A stretch of 64,000 nucleotides of DNA from Kibdelosporangium sp. MJ126-NF4 (GTDB lineage: Bacteria; Actinomycetota; Actinomycetes; Mycobacteriales; Pseudonocardiaceae), in contig NZ_CDME01000011.1 in NCBI RefSeq assembly GCF_000826545.1, forward strand, positions 1,874,657 through 1,938,656. Direction: 5' to 3'. A program made the position numbers and the translations under genes. Of this stretch, positions 41,893 through 50,916 are shown piece by piece. Position 1 is the first letter of the stretch; each line of letters starts with the position of its first letter. The notes beneath the pieces were generated by a model that saw nothing but the letters and a program-made list of their open reading frames with translations, did not search any database and had not been told where the DNA came from.

Positions 41893-42762
41893 GTGATCCG
41901 TTTGATCCGCGCTATTGGGCTTGTTCTGCACCCTCGCCGGGACTGTGTCCCGGTGATCGAGACAATCACGGCGTGGGCGCAGGCCCGGCAGACCGATGTG
42001 TTCGGCCTGGCCGAGGAGGTCGTACGGGCCAACGGCCTGGTGAAGCCGGTGACCGAGGACGAGCTCCCCGAACGAGCGGATCTTATCGTCAGCCTCGGTG
42101 GCGACGGCACGATGCTCCGCGCTTTCCGCCTCGGCAACCGGATCCCGGTGCTCGGGGTGAACCTCGGCAGGCTCGGTTTCCTGGCGGAAGTCGACGTCCC
42201 GGAGCTCGGCAGCGCGCTGAGCGCGATCGACGACCACCGGTTCACGGTCGAGACGAGATCAGCCTTGTGCGCGACCATGGGCGAGAAGGACTTCGTCGCG
42301 TTCAACGACATCGCGCTGGTCAGAGTGCCCGGCCACGGGATGACCGAGGTGATACTGCACGTCGAAGGTCACCCGTTCGTGGAGTACGCGGCCGACGCGG
42401 TCGTGGTGGCCACTCCGACGGGCTCCACGGCGTACAACTTCGCCGCGGGCGGGCCGATCGTGTCCCCGCGCGCCGAAGGCCTCCTGGTGACGCCCGCGGC
42501 GCCGCACTCGGCGTTCAACCGGGCGCTGTTCCTGTCGACGAACGAGAAGCTCGCGCTGGAGGTGGCGGCGGGCAGCAGCGAGGTGGCCATGGAGGCGGAC
42601 GGCAGGCTGATCGGCCGGGTTCAGCCGGGCACGATGATCGACCTGATGGCGCTGCCGGGCGCGGCGAAGGTGGTGCGGCTCGGCCGGACCACCTTCTACC
42701 AGCGCACCCAGCGCAAGTTCCGCCTGATCGGCTCGGCCACCAGCGAGGACTTCACCTGCTGA
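41893..42762 (+). CDS. nadK: NAD kinase (PpnK family)
   Basis: Cytoplasmic ATP/polyphosphate-dependent NAD+ kinase of 289 residues that makes NADP+. The signature LIVSLGGDGTMLRAF carries GGDGT; GVNLGRLGFLAEVD and VVATPTGSTAYNFAAGGPIV follow, all diagnostic. It sits apart from the usual tlyA-nadK-recN order and may be a second copy. It is divergent from the ATPase/STAS pair and ends just before hairpin copy 3. Confidence 0.92.
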   Translation: MIRLIRAIGLVLHPRRDCVPVIETITAWAQARQTDVFGLAEEVVRANGLVKPVTEDELPERADLIVSLGGDGTMLRAFRLGNRIPVLGVNLGRLGFLAEVDVPELGSALSAIDDHRFTVETRSALCATMGEKDFVAFNDIALVRVPGHGMTEVILHVEGHPFVEYAADAVVVATPTGSTAYNFAAGGPIVSPRAEGLLVTPAAPHSAFNRALFLSTNEKLALEVAAGSSEVAMEADGRLIGRVQPGTMIDLMALPGAAKVVRLGRTTFYQRTQRKFRLIGSATSEDFTC

Positions 42763-42776
42763 TCCCCAGCTCGCGA

Positions 42777-42822
42777 CTCGTGAGTGTTTAAGCCGGTTAG
42801 AACCCGCCCAAACACTCACGAG
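42777..42822. repeat. CTCGTGAGTG hairpin repeat, copy 3
   Basis: 46-bp inverted repeat with 22-base arms (3 mismatches, two wobble-compatible) and an AG tip. The arm begins CTCGTGAGTGTTT and the apex is CCGGTTAGAACCCG. It starts 14 bases after the NAD kinase stop and is followed by a T-rich stretch, as a terminator would be. Confidence 0.85.
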
Positions 42823-42851
42823 GCTTTATTTACAGCTTTTATTTAGACTCG

Positions 42852-42881
42852 TTGACACGATTGGTTTGAACCACTTAGAGT
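42852..42881 (+). promoter_or_regulatory. Putative vegetative promoter for the RICIN/beta-helix gene
   Basis: TTGACA at 42852-42857, an 18-base spacer and TAGAGT at 42876-42881, in an AT-rich island. It lies about 70 bases ahead of the GTG at 42951, which has its own GGAGGG ribosome site. Confidence 0.6.
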
Positions 42882-42950
42882 CCGGGACCACGATCCGCCC
42901 ACCCTGCACTCCGAGACAGCCGCAGCGACGCGGCAGATGGAGGGACCATC

Positions 42951-45176
42951 GTGTTCTTGGCCGTGGTCGCGCGTACCCGCGCGACCAGAGTCATCACTTA
43001 CGCCATGGCCGTTGTCGGCTTTGTCGCTGCCTACCTGACGGTGATCACCGTGGTGGCAGCACCCCAGGCGAGCGCGGCAATCGATCCCGCACAGTGGTAC
43101 AGCGTCACGAGTGCCAACAGTGGCAAGTGCGTGGACGCGCGCGGCGCCGCCACCGCCAACGGCACCGCCGTGCAGCAGTACGCCTGCAACAACTCCGGCT
43201 CGCAGCAGTGGCAGTTCCAGCCGACAAGCAACGGCTTCCACCGCGTCAACTCCCGCAACGTCACCACGCAGGTCTGGGACGTGTCCGACGTGTCCACAGC
43301 GGACAGCGCGCCGATCCACCTGTGGGCCTACGGCGGCGGCAACAACCAGCAGTGGCAGGCGGTGGAGGAGGCCGGTGGCGCCTACCACTTCGTCTCCCGC
43401 CACAGCGGCAAATGCCTCGACGTCCCCGGTGCGTCCACTGCGGACAGCCAGCAACTGCAGCAGTACACGTGCAACAACACCGCTGCCCAGTCGTTCACAC
43501 TGACCCCGGTCAGCAGCGAGCCACCACCGGGAGGCGACATCGACCTCGGCCCGAACACCCACGTCTTCGACCCGTCGATGTCCTCCTCGGCGATCCAGAG
43601 CAGGCTGAACACCGTGTTCGGCCAGCAGGAACGCGCGCAGTTCGGGCAGAACCGGGTGGCGCTGCTGTTCAAACCCGGCAGCTACAACGTCAACGCCAAC
43701 ATCGGCTTCTTCACCCAGATAGCAGGTCTCGGGTTCACCCCCGACTCTGTGAACATCAACGGCGCGGTGCACGTCGAGGCCGACTGGTTCGGCGGCAACG
43801 CCACCCAGAACTTCTGGCGGTCGGCGGAGAACCTCTCGGTCACGCCGACCGGTGGCACGGACCGCTGGGCGGTGTCCCAGGCGGCGCCGTACCGCCGGAT
43901 GCACGTGCGTGGCAACCTGCTGCTCGACGACGGCGGGTGGTCCAGCGGTGGCTGGATGTCCGACTCCCTGATCGACGGCCAGGTCCGCTCCGGCTCCCAG
44001 CAGCAGTGGGTCTCCCGCAACACCCAGTGGGGCAGCTGGACCGGCTCGAACTGGAACATGGTGTTCGTCGGCGCGGCCAACGCACCGGCGGGCAACTACC
44101 CGAACCCGCCGTACACCCGGATCGCCCAGACACCGATCGTGCGGGAGAAACCGTTCCTGTACATCGACGGCGCGGGCAAGTACCAGGTGTTCGTGCCCGC
44201 GATCCGGCAGAACACCACCGGGATCACCTGGCAGGGCACGCAACCCGGCCAGTCGCTGCCGATCGACCAGTTCCACGTCGTCAAACCGGGCGCGACCGCG
44301 CAGCAGATCAACGCACAGCTGGCGGCGGGCAAGAACCTGCTGTTCACGCCGGGTGTCTACCGCGTCAACGAGACCATCCGCGTGACGAGGCCGGACACTG
44401 TCGTGCTCGGCCTCGGCCTGGCCACGCTGGTGCCGGAGAACGGCGTCACCGCGATGTCGGTGGCCGATGTGGACGGTGTGAAGGTCGCGGGCATCATGTT
44501 CGACGCCAACGTGACCAACTCTAACCTGCTGATGGAGGTCGGCCCGCCCGGCTCGAACGCCGACCACGCGGCCAACCCGACATCACTGCACGACGTGTTC
44601 TTCCGCGTCGGCGGTCCCTGGGTCGGCAAGGCGACCACGAGCCTGACCGTCAACAGCCACAACGTGATCGGTGACCACACGTGGGTCTGGCGAGCCGACC
44701 ACGCGGACAACGGCGTCCCGACCGGCTGGTATCAGAACACCGGTCGCAACGGCCTGATCGTCAACGGGAACAACGTCACGTTCTACGGCCTGTTCGTCGA
44801 GCACTACCAGCAGTACAACGTGATCTGGAACGGCCAGGGCGGCAGGACGTACTTCTTCCAGAACGAACTGCCCTACGACCCACCGAGCCAGGGCGAGTAC
44901 ATGAACGGCTCGACCAGAGGCTGGGCCGCCTACAAAGTGGGCGACAACGTGACCAGCCATGAGGCGTGGGGCCTCGGCTCCTACGTGTTCTTCAACGTCA
45001 ACCGCAGTGTCGTGGCGGAACGGGCGTTCGAGGTGCCGAACAACCCGAATGTGCGCCTGCACAACGTGGTGGGCGTGTCACTGGGCGGGGGAGTCGGGAC
45101 GATCAACCGCCTGATCAACAACACCGCGGGCCCGGTCAACACCGGCACACCGGTCAACGTGATCAACTACCCGTAA
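42951..45176 (+). CDS. Secreted RICIN-lectin plus beta-helix protein
   Basis: Exported 741-residue protein. A long signal peptide (VITYAMAVVGFVAAYLTVIT, cleavage near ASA) is followed by a RICIN beta-trefoil (residues about 45-190) with QxW repeats (SGSQQWQFQPTS, GNNQQWQAVEEAG, KCLDVPGASTADSQQLQQY). The rest is a right-handed beta-helix-like domain (GPNTHVFDPSMSSSAIQSRL, FKPGSYNVNANIGFFTQIAG, HNVIGDHTWVWRADH). Relatives in actinomycetes carry misleading names such as adenylyl cyclase; a glycan-active enzyme is more likely. No TTA codon was seen in its signal peptide. Confidence 0.82.
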   Translation: MFLAVVARTRATRVITYAMAVVGFVAAYLTVITVVAAPQASAAIDPAQWYSVTSANSGKCVDARGAATANGTAVQQYACNNSGSQQWQFQPTSNGFHRVNSRNVTTQVWDVSDVSTADSAPIHLWAYGGGNNQQWQAVEEAGGAYHFVSRHSGKCLDVPGASTADSQQLQQYTCNNTAAQSFTLTPVSSEPPPGGDIDLGPNTHVFDPSMSSSAIQSRLNTVFGQQERAQFGQNRVALLFKPGSYNVNANIGFFTQIAGLGFTPDSVNINGAVHVEADWFGGNATQNFWRSAENLSVTPTGGTDRWAVSQAAPYRRMHVRGNLLLDDGGWSSGGWMSDSLIDGQVRSGSQQQWVSRNTQWGSWTGSNWNMVFVGAANAPAGNYPNPPYTRIAQTPIVREKPFLYIDGAGKYQVFVPAIRQNTTGITWQGTQPGQSLPIDQFHVVKPGATAQQINAQLAAGKNLLFTPGVYRVNETIRVTRPDTVVLGLGLATLVPENGVTAMSVADVDGVKVAGIMFDANVTNSNLLMEVGPPGSNADHAANPTSLHDVFFRVGGPWVGKATTSLTVNSHNVIGDHTWVWRADHADNGVPTGWYQNTGRNGLIVNGNNVTFYGLFVEHYQQYNVIWNGQGGRTYFFQNELPYDPPSQGEYMNGSTRGWAAYKVGDNVTSHEAWGLGSYVFFNVNRSVVAERAFEVPNNPNVRLHNVVGVSLGGGVGTINRLINNTAGPVNTGTPVNVINYP

Positions 45177-45198
45177 CCCGTCAACGACCGCAGGCACA

Positions 45199-45230
45199 GC
45201 GAAAGGCGCGCCACCCGGCGCGCCTTTCGC
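45199..45230. terminator. Bidirectional hairpin terminator
   Basis: Perfect 14-bp stem GCGAAAGGCGCGCC / GGCGCGCCTTTCGC with an ACCC loop, between the convergent RICIN and SRPBCC genes. Confidence 0.88.
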
Positions 45231-45261
45231 TCTGCCTGAACGAACTTACCTGAACGAGAGG

Positions 45262-45771
45262 TCACTCACCGCGCTGCGGCGCACGGCCGACTTCACCGCG
45301 CCACGCGCCGGTCTCCTGACCCCTGCCTTCGATGAACTCCTTGAACCGAGCCAGATCGCCCTTCACCTTGCGGTCGATCACGCCCAGTCCGGCGCCGACC
45401 TTCTCGGTGAACGTGTCCGGGTCGTACTCCATCTGCACGTTCACGCGGGTGTTCTCGGCGTCGATGCGGTGGAACGTCACCACACCGCCCTGCTTCTGCC
45501 CGTCCACCGCGCGCCACGCGACGCGCTCCTCCGGGTGCTGTTCGGTGATCTGCGCGTCGAACTCCCTGCGGACACCGCCGATGGTGGTCTCCCAGTGTGT
45601 CAGCGTGTCGTTCACCTGGACGACACGGTCGACGCCGTCCATGAAGTACGGGAACGACTCGAACTGCGTCCACTGGTTGTACGCGGTGGAAACCGGGACA
45701 CGCACGTCGATCGATTCCTGAATGGTCGTCACTCGGGTGCCTCCAGTGGTCTTGTTTTCTCCTGCACTCAT
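45262..45771 (-). CDS. SRPBCC-family (polyketide cyclase-like) protein
   Basis: Small hydrophobic-pocket protein of 169 residues with the START/Coq10-like pattern: IQESIDVRVPVSTAYNQWTQ, FPYFMDGVDRVVQ, EERVAWRAVDGQKQGGVVTF. The ligand is unknown. It begins 3 bases after the acetate kinase stop, so it is the last gene of the DJ-1/phosphoketolase/acetate kinase operon. A GTG at 45732, ten bases after GGAGG, is a strong alternative start and would remove 13 residues. Confidence 0.85.
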   Translation of the reverse strand: MSAGENKTTGGTRVTTIQESIDVRVPVSTAYNQWTQFESFPYFMDGVDRVVQVNDTLTHWETTIGGVRREFDAQITEQHPEERVAWRAVDGQKQGGVVTFHRIDAENTRVNVQMEYDPDTFTEKVGAGLGVIDRKVKGDLARFKEFIEGRGQETGAWRGEVGRAPQRGE

Positions 45772-45774
45772 CGG

Positions 45775-46887
45775 CTACCCGGTCACAGCCCGTTCACACT
45801 CCCTGGCGATCTGCAGCTCCTCACGCGGTTGCACCGCGAGCACCTGAACCGGGGCGAGCGGCGACGACAGCACGTCGTCGGTCGTGGGATTGCCGCCAGC
45901 CAGGTTCGCGGGAACACCGAGCATGGTCAGGTCCCGGCAGATCGCCTGGCGCACTTCCGGCTGGTCCCAGCCGATCTCCCCGGTGAACACCAGTGCGTCC
46001 AGTGTGGGCAGTGCCACCGCCATCGCGGCGAGCGACTGGCTGACCCGTCGGGTGAAGACGTCGAGCGCGAGCCTGGCCCGGTCGTCGCCGTCCGCCGCGG
46101 CACGCACGAGATCCCGTGTGTCGCCGGAACTCCCGGACAGGCCGAGCAGACCGGACCGGTGGTACAGGCCGTCGCGCAGCTCGTCGGCGGGGATCCGGTC
46201 GAGCAGCCACAGCAGCATGCCCGGATCGACGCTGCCCGACCTGGTGCTCATCGGCACGCCCGCCAGCGGCGTGAAGCCCATCGACGTGTCCACACTGGAT
46301 CCCTCGCGCACCGCGCAGACCGAGCACCCGCCGCCCAGGTGTGCGAGCAGGAGGTGCAACGACTCCACCGGCCGGTTCAACACTGTAGCGGCCCGTGCGG
46401 TCGCCCAGGCGTAGGACAGCCCGTGGAAACCGTAGCGGCGGAGGCCGTGCTCCCGGCGCCACGGCTCGGGAAGCGGGTACGTGGCCGACACGTCCGGCAG
46501 ACCGGCGTGGAAAGCGGTGTCCGGGCACAACACATGTGGCACATCGGGCAGCTTCTTGCGCGCGGCCTCCAGTATCTCCAAGGTGACCGGGACGTGCGCC
46601 GGTGCCAGTGCGGCGGCCGTGCGCGCGTGCTCGATCGCCGAGTCGTCGACCACGGTCGGTGAACGCAGGTGCGGGCCGCCGTGGACGAGCCGGTGGCCGA
46701 CCGCGTCCACCGGCTGGTCCACCTCGTCGAGCAGGTCACCCAGTGTCCTGGCCGCGGACTCGGAGTCCGGCTTGTCCGTGCTGGTGGCCGACGCCAGTAC
46801 CTGCTCGGTCCCGGTATCGACCACGTGCAGCCGCAGGCTGTGCGAGCCAGGGTTGACGGTGAGTACCGCTGTTGTGTCGGCGGTCAT
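45775..46887 (-). CDS. ackA: Acetate kinase
   Basis: Enzyme of 370 residues converting acetyl phosphate and ADP to acetate and ATP. Family motifs are VLTVNPGSHSLRLHVVD (NxGSSS-like, with one Ser as His), VGHRLVHGG, PDTAFHAGLP, YGFHGLSY, LAHLGGGCSVCAVREG with DTSMGFTPLAG, and FTGEIGWDQPEVR. It is shorter than the usual 400 residues. The ATG overlaps the phosphoketolase stop by 4 bases, so acetyl phosphate made by that enzyme is turned into ATP here. Confidence 0.9.
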   Translation of the reverse strand: MTADTTAVLTVNPGSHSLRLHVVDTGTEQVLASATSTDKPDSESAARTLGDLLDEVDQPVDAVGHRLVHGGPHLRSPTVVDDSAIEHARTAAALAPAHVPVTLEILEAARKKLPDVPHVLCPDTAFHAGLPDVSATYPLPEPWRREHGLRRYGFHGLSYAWATARAATVLNRPVESLHLLLAHLGGGCSVCAVREGSSVDTSMGFTPLAGVPMSTRSGSVDPGMLLWLLDRIPADELRDGLYHRSGLLGLSGSSGDTRDLVRAAADGDDRARLALDVFTRRVSQSLAAMAVALPTLDALVFTGEIGWDQPEVRQAICRDLTMLGVPANLAGGNPTTDDVLSSPLAPVQVLAVQPREELQIARECERAVTG

Positions 46888-49172
46888 GTCGGCCAACGCC
46901 AATCGGTGATCTCGGGTGGGTCGATGCCATCCTCGTACGCGGCCCGCAGCAACGAGTCGCGTTCGGCGATCAGGGCTTCGGCGATGGCCGTGCCGTTCGT
47001 TCCCCACGCGCGCCGGACAGCGTCCGCGGCGAGGTCGTAACGGCTCATCCCGTTGCTGACCAACAGGTCGAACGGAGTGGTCGTGGTGCCTTCCTCGCGG
47101 TAGCCGTGCACGTGGAACCGGTCCGGCGCGTGGCGGCCGTGCACGACTTCGTGCATCGCCGACGGGTAGCCGTGGAACGCCACCACCACGGGGATCTCGG
47201 TTCCGAAACAGCGGGTGAACGCGTCGATGTCCATGCCGTGCGGGTGGCGGTCGGGCGGTGCCAGCGCCAGCAGGTCGACGATGTTGGTCATCCGGATCCG
47301 CAACCGCGGCGCGTGCCGCCGCAGCAATGTCACCGCCGCCAACGTCTCCAGCGTCGGCACGGTTCCCGCCGACGCGAGCACGACCTCCGGCCGTGTGTCG
47401 TCGGCCGCCCACTGCCAGACTCCCGCGCCCGCACGGCAGTGTTCCTCGGCCGCGTCGATGTCGAGCCACTGTGGATAGTCCTGTTTCGCGGCGACGACGA
47501 CGTTGATCCGCCCGGTCCCGGCGAGGCAGTGCCGCATGGTGTGCAGCAGCGTGTTGGCGTCCGGCGGCAGGTAGATCCTCGCCACCGAGGCCTTCTTGGT
47601 GAGCATGTTGTTGATGAACCCGGGCCCCTGATGGCTGTAGCCGTTGTGCTCCTGGCGCCAGCCTTCGCTGGTCAGCAGGTAGTTCAGGCTCGCGACCGGT
47701 GCGCGCCACGGCACCTCGGCCGACATCTTGAGGAACTTGGCGTACTGGTTGACCATCGAGTCCACAATGGTGGCGAACGCCTCGTAGCACGGGAACAGCC
47801 CGTGCCTGCCGGTGAGCAGGTAGCCCTGTAGCAACCCCTGGCACAGGTGTTCCGACAGCACCTCGACGACCCGGCCATCCGGGCCGACGTGCTCGGAGTA
47901 CCCGGGGACCGGCCAGGTGAACTGGCGGTCGGTGACGTCGAGCACGGCGCCGAGCTTGTTGGACTCCAGCTCGTCGGGGCAGACGATCCGGAAGTCCCTG
48001 CGGTCCTCCGTGCTGTCGAACAGCTCCGCGAGCCAACCCGCGAGGGCCTCGTTCGCGCTGGCGTCCTCACCGCCGGGGTGGAGGACGTCGACGCGGTGCT
48101 TGGCGAGCGGCGGCAGCGGCAGGTCACGCCGCAGCGTCCCGCCGTTGGCCTGCGGTACCCGGCCCATGCGCAGCTTGTCCGGTGGTAGCGCCTGCAGCAG
48201 GTCGTCGAAGGGGCGGCCGTGCTCGTCGAACAGCTCGTCGGGCCGGTAGGAACGCAGCCAGGACTCCAGCACCGCGAGCTGGTCCGGGTCCGAGGCCACC
48301 TCGGCGAGCGGGACCTGGTGTGCGTGGAACGTCCCGGCCAGCGGGGTGCCGTGCGCGTCGTGACTCGGCACGCCCCAGCCCTTCGGCGACCGCACGATCA
48401 GCATCGGCCTCGGCATGGCCAGCGCCTGGTCGAGCGCACGGGCCAGTTCCAGGTCGGGATCAACGGCCAGCCGGACGTCCACAATGGTCGGTGACCAGCC
48501 CGCGCCGAGGAAGTACGAGATCAGCTCCTCGTCGCTCATCGCGCCGTAGACCGTCGGCGAGGAGATCTTGTAGCCGTTGAGGTGCAGGATCGGCAGCACC
48601 CGGCCGTCGGTGCGCGAGTTGAGGAACTTGGTGGCGTGCCAGGACGCGGCGGTCGCCCCGGTCTCGGCCTCGCCGTCACCGACCAGGCACGCCACCAGCA
48701 GCCCCGGATCGTCCAGCGCCGCCCCGACGGCTGTGGCCAGCGCGTACCCGAGTTCACCGCCTTCGTGGATCACGCCGGGAACGTGCGGCGAGAGGTGACT
48801 GGGGAAGCCACCTGGCCAGGAGAACCGTGTGACCAGCTCGGTCATCCCGGCCTCGTCGAGCGACAGCGCCGGGTCGCGCAGCGCGTGCGTGCCTTCCATC
48901 CACAGGTTCGCGTGTACGGCCGGAGCACCGTGGCCCGGCCCGGTCACCAGCAGTGTCCGCTGGCCCGTCCTGGCGACGAAGCCGTTCAGGCCCGCGTAGA
49001 CGTAGGTGATGCCGGGGCACGTGCCCCAGTGGCCCAGCAGGCGCGGCTTGATGTGCTCTGGCCTGAGCGTTTCCCGCAGCAGGACGTTGTCACGCAGGTA
49101 GATCATGCTCGCGGCGAGGTAGTCGCACGCCTGCCGGTAGCGTCGCGATCCTGTGCTCGTTGCCGTGGTCAT
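46884..49172 (-). CDS. xfp: Xylulose-5-phosphate/fructose-6-phosphate phosphoketolase
   Basis: ThDP-dependent enzyme of 762 residues that phosphorolytically cleaves xylulose-5-P or fructose-6-P to acetyl phosphate. Signatures are LLGHWGTCPGITYVYAGLN, TGPGHGAPA, HEGGELGYALATAVGAALDD, VGDGEAETG (ThDP binding), SPKGWGVP, and EGWRQEHNGYSHQGPGFI in the C-terminal half. It overlaps the DJ-1 gene upstream and ackA downstream by ATGA each, so all are one translation-coupled operon. Together with AckA it forms a phosphoketolase shunt yielding ATP and acetate. Confidence 0.95.
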   Translation of the reverse strand: MTTATSTGSRRYRQACDYLAASMIYLRDNVLLRETLRPEHIKPRLLGHWGTCPGITYVYAGLNGFVARTGQRTLLVTGPGHGAPAVHANLWMEGTHALRDPALSLDEAGMTELVTRFSWPGGFPSHLSPHVPGVIHEGGELGYALATAVGAALDDPGLLVACLVGDGEAETGATAASWHATKFLNSRTDGRVLPILHLNGYKISSPTVYGAMSDEELISYFLGAGWSPTIVDVRLAVDPDLELARALDQALAMPRPMLIVRSPKGWGVPSHDAHGTPLAGTFHAHQVPLAEVASDPDQLAVLESWLRSYRPDELFDEHGRPFDDLLQALPPDKLRMGRVPQANGGTLRRDLPLPPLAKHRVDVLHPGGEDASANEALAGWLAELFDSTEDRRDFRIVCPDELESNKLGAVLDVTDRQFTWPVPGYSEHVGPDGRVVEVLSEHLCQGLLQGYLLTGRHGLFPCYEAFATIVDSMVNQYAKFLKMSAEVPWRAPVASLNYLLTSEGWRQEHNGYSHQGPGFINNMLTKKASVARIYLPPDANTLLHTMRHCLAGTGRINVVVAAKQDYPQWLDIDAAEEHCRAGAGVWQWAADDTRPEVVLASAGTVPTLETLAAVTLLRRHAPRLRIRMTNIVDLLALAPPDRHPHGMDIDAFTRCFGTEIPVVVAFHGYPSAMHEVVHGRHAPDRFHVHGYREEGTTTTPFDLLVSNGMSRYDLAADAVRRAWGTNGTAIAEALIAERDSLLRAAYEDGIDPPEITDWRWPT

Positions 49173-49732
49173 GTCGTGGCGTGCAACCGTCCCTGCGCGA
49201 ACTGGGTCACGAGCTCGCGGCAGAACACGGGCAGGTCGTCCGGCCAGCGGCTCGACGTGAGGTTGCCGTCGACGACCACCTCCCTGTCCACCACCTGGCC
49301 GCCCGCGTTGCGGATGTCGGTGCGGATGCTGGGCCACGAGGTGAGCACGCGACCGCGGATCACGTCGGCCTCCACCAGCGTCCACGCACCGTGACAGATC
49401 ACGCCGACGGGCTTTCCCGACTCCACGAAAGACCTGACGAAAGCCACAGCGGACGCGTCCATGCGCAGTTTGTCCGGGTTCGTGGTGCCGCCGGGCAGGA
49501 CGAGGCCGTCGTAGTCGTCGACGGACGCCTCGGCGACCTGCTTGTCCACCGGGAACGTGTCGGCCTTGTCCACATCGTGGTTCATCGCCTGGACCGGGCC
49601 ATCGCCGATGGACAGCAGTTCCGTGGTCGCGCCCTCCGCACGGACGGCCTTGACCGGTTCGACGAGTTCGGCCTGTTCGACGCCGTCCGCCGCGAGTACG
49701 GCGATCCGGCGTCCAGTCAGTGTGTTGGTCAT
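49169..49732 (-). CDS. DJ-1/PfpI-family protein
   Basis: Protein of 188 residues with the class-I glutamine-amidotransferase-like fold. The conserved elements are RRIAVLAADGVEQAELVEP (with the Glu), YDGLVLPGGTTNPDKLR and the nucleophile block PVGVICHGAWTLVEADV with its Cys-His. Relatives (YhbO, PfpI) are described as deglycases, proteases or general-stress proteins. It is the first gene of the phosphoketolase operon. ATG 49732 is preferred over an in-frame GTG six bases upstream. Confidence 0.9.
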   Translation of the reverse strand: MTNTLTGRRIAVLAADGVEQAELVEPVKAVRAEGATTELLSIGDGPVQAMNHDVDKADTFPVDKQVAEASVDDYDGLVLPGGTTNPDKLRMDASAVAFVRSFVESGKPVGVICHGAWTLVEADVIRGRVLTSWPSIRTDIRNAGGQVVDREVVVDGNLTSSRWPDDLPVFCRELVTQFAQGRLHATT

Positions 49733-49869
49733 GTCCACGGACTACCCGCGTATCCCCGGCATAACACCGGCACGAGGTTTGAGGGCACCTGGAACCGTCC
49801 ACCCTGCAGCTGTGATCAATGAGCTCAGGGACGACACCAACCGCTACACGTTGGGGTGAAGCAGGACCG

Positions 49870-50358
49870 ATGACTGAGCACAGCCCACGGGCGCAGGCAC
49901 GTCACATGGTCGGTGTGATGCGATCAGGCGATGACGAGACTCTCGTACTGGAGATGGCGAGACTCACCGCCGACCGGGCGAACGGCGGCAACGACTCGCG
50001 CCGGATCGTGTCCGAGCTGATCTCGGCACTGGCCACGATGATGCTCACCGCGTCGGGGACGTCCGAAGAGGACAACGTGTACGGCCTGGAACTGATGGAC
50101 GACGACGACGCGCAGATGGACATCGACCAGACCAGCCCGCCGGTGCGCGCCGCCGTCCGAGCACTGCTCGCCCAGCTCAACCGACACACCGACGAGGCGT
50201 CCTTCCAGGTGGAACTCGCGCTGCGGGAAGACGGTTTCAAGCCGACCGTCGAGGTGCTCGCGCACGTTCTGCTGTGGACGATCGGGATGATCGACTGGTG
50301 CGACGAGCACGCCGTCCCGAGGCCGCCGTGGCTCGGCGACCTCGCGGATGCGTCCTGA
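49870..50358 (+). CDS. Conserved hypothetical protein, acidic helical
   Basis: Not recognised. A 162-residue soluble protein starting MTEHSPRAQARHMVG, with several amphipathic helices, an acidic patch (ELMDDDDAQMDID) and a hydrophobic C-terminal helix (VLAHVLLWTIGMIDWCDEH). No signal peptide or known catalytic motif is visible. It is divergent from the DJ-1 operon and convergent with a STAS gene 6 bases away. An upstream in-frame start at 49819 is possible but lacks a ribosome site. Confidence 0.7.
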   Translation: MTEHSPRAQARHMVGVMRSGDDETLVLEMARLTADRANGGNDSRRIVSELISALATMMLTASGTSEEDNVYGLELMDDDDAQMDIDQTSPPVRAAVRALLAQLNRHTDEASFQVELALREDGFKPTVEVLAHVLLWTIGMIDWCDEHAVPRPPWLGDLADAS

Positions 50359-50364
50359 GGATGG

Positions 50365-50736
50365 TCAGACGGCGATCGCGTCCATCGCGGCCGGAACGGT
50401 GTCGAAGATCGGCAGGATGGTCAGCAGGCCGGTGATCTCGAGCGGCCTGGTCACGGTCTGCCGACCGGCTACCACCGCCCACTTGAGATTGTTCTCGGCC
50501 ATCTGCTCGCGCAGGTCGACCAGCACGGCCAGGCCCGCCGAGCTGAGGAAGTCGACGCCGTCCATGTCCACAACGAACTTGTGCCGTCGTGCCACCTGTT
50601 CCCGCACCGCCTGCTGGAACACCGGCGCCGTCGCCAGGTCCACGTCACCCAGCACCCGGAGAAGGGGAACGCCGCGAGGGTGCGGCTGGACATCGACAGT
50701 GAGCAGCATGCCGGAATCTGCGTGTGGAGTGCTCAC
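50365..50736 (-). CDS. STAS-domain anti-sigma factor antagonist
   Basis: Antagonist of 123 residues: LLRVLGDVDLATAPVFQQAV, then FVVDMDGVDFLSSAGLAVLV with the phosphorylatable Ser in LSSAG. A GGAAGG ribosome site precedes the start. No kinase or phosphatase gene lies beside it; the fused SpoIIE protein (4.2-6.1 kb) and the ATPase/STAS pair (41 kb) are the nearest candidates. About 180 bases upstream contain three TTCAAC repeats (50754, 50779 and 50797) and no gene. Confidence 0.9.
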   Translation of the reverse strand: MSTPHADSGMLLTVDVQPHPRGVPLLRVLGDVDLATAPVFQQAVREQVARRHKFVVDMDGVDFLSSAGLAVLVDLREQMAENNLKWAVVAGRQTVTRPLEITGLLTILPIFDTVPAAMDAIAV

Positions 50737-50916
50737 GGAAATCCTTCCGGTTGTTCAACACGTCTGCGCGGCTGTGTGTTCAACCGTGGTGATCCTTCAA
50801 CCGTACGGAGCTTGTGACCAGGGCACAACTGGACGGAAAGAAGTGGTTAGAAGTCGACTGAAGCGGGTAACCATACCGCCGCTCTCCGGGTGTTTGCCCT
50901 GCTCACGGCCGTATTC

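Noticed and set aside
50737..50916. SigB-type promoter upstream of the STAS gene
   Set aside because: I looked for GTTT and GGGTA boxes at the right spacing on the minus strand and did not find them; only TTCAAC repeats are present.
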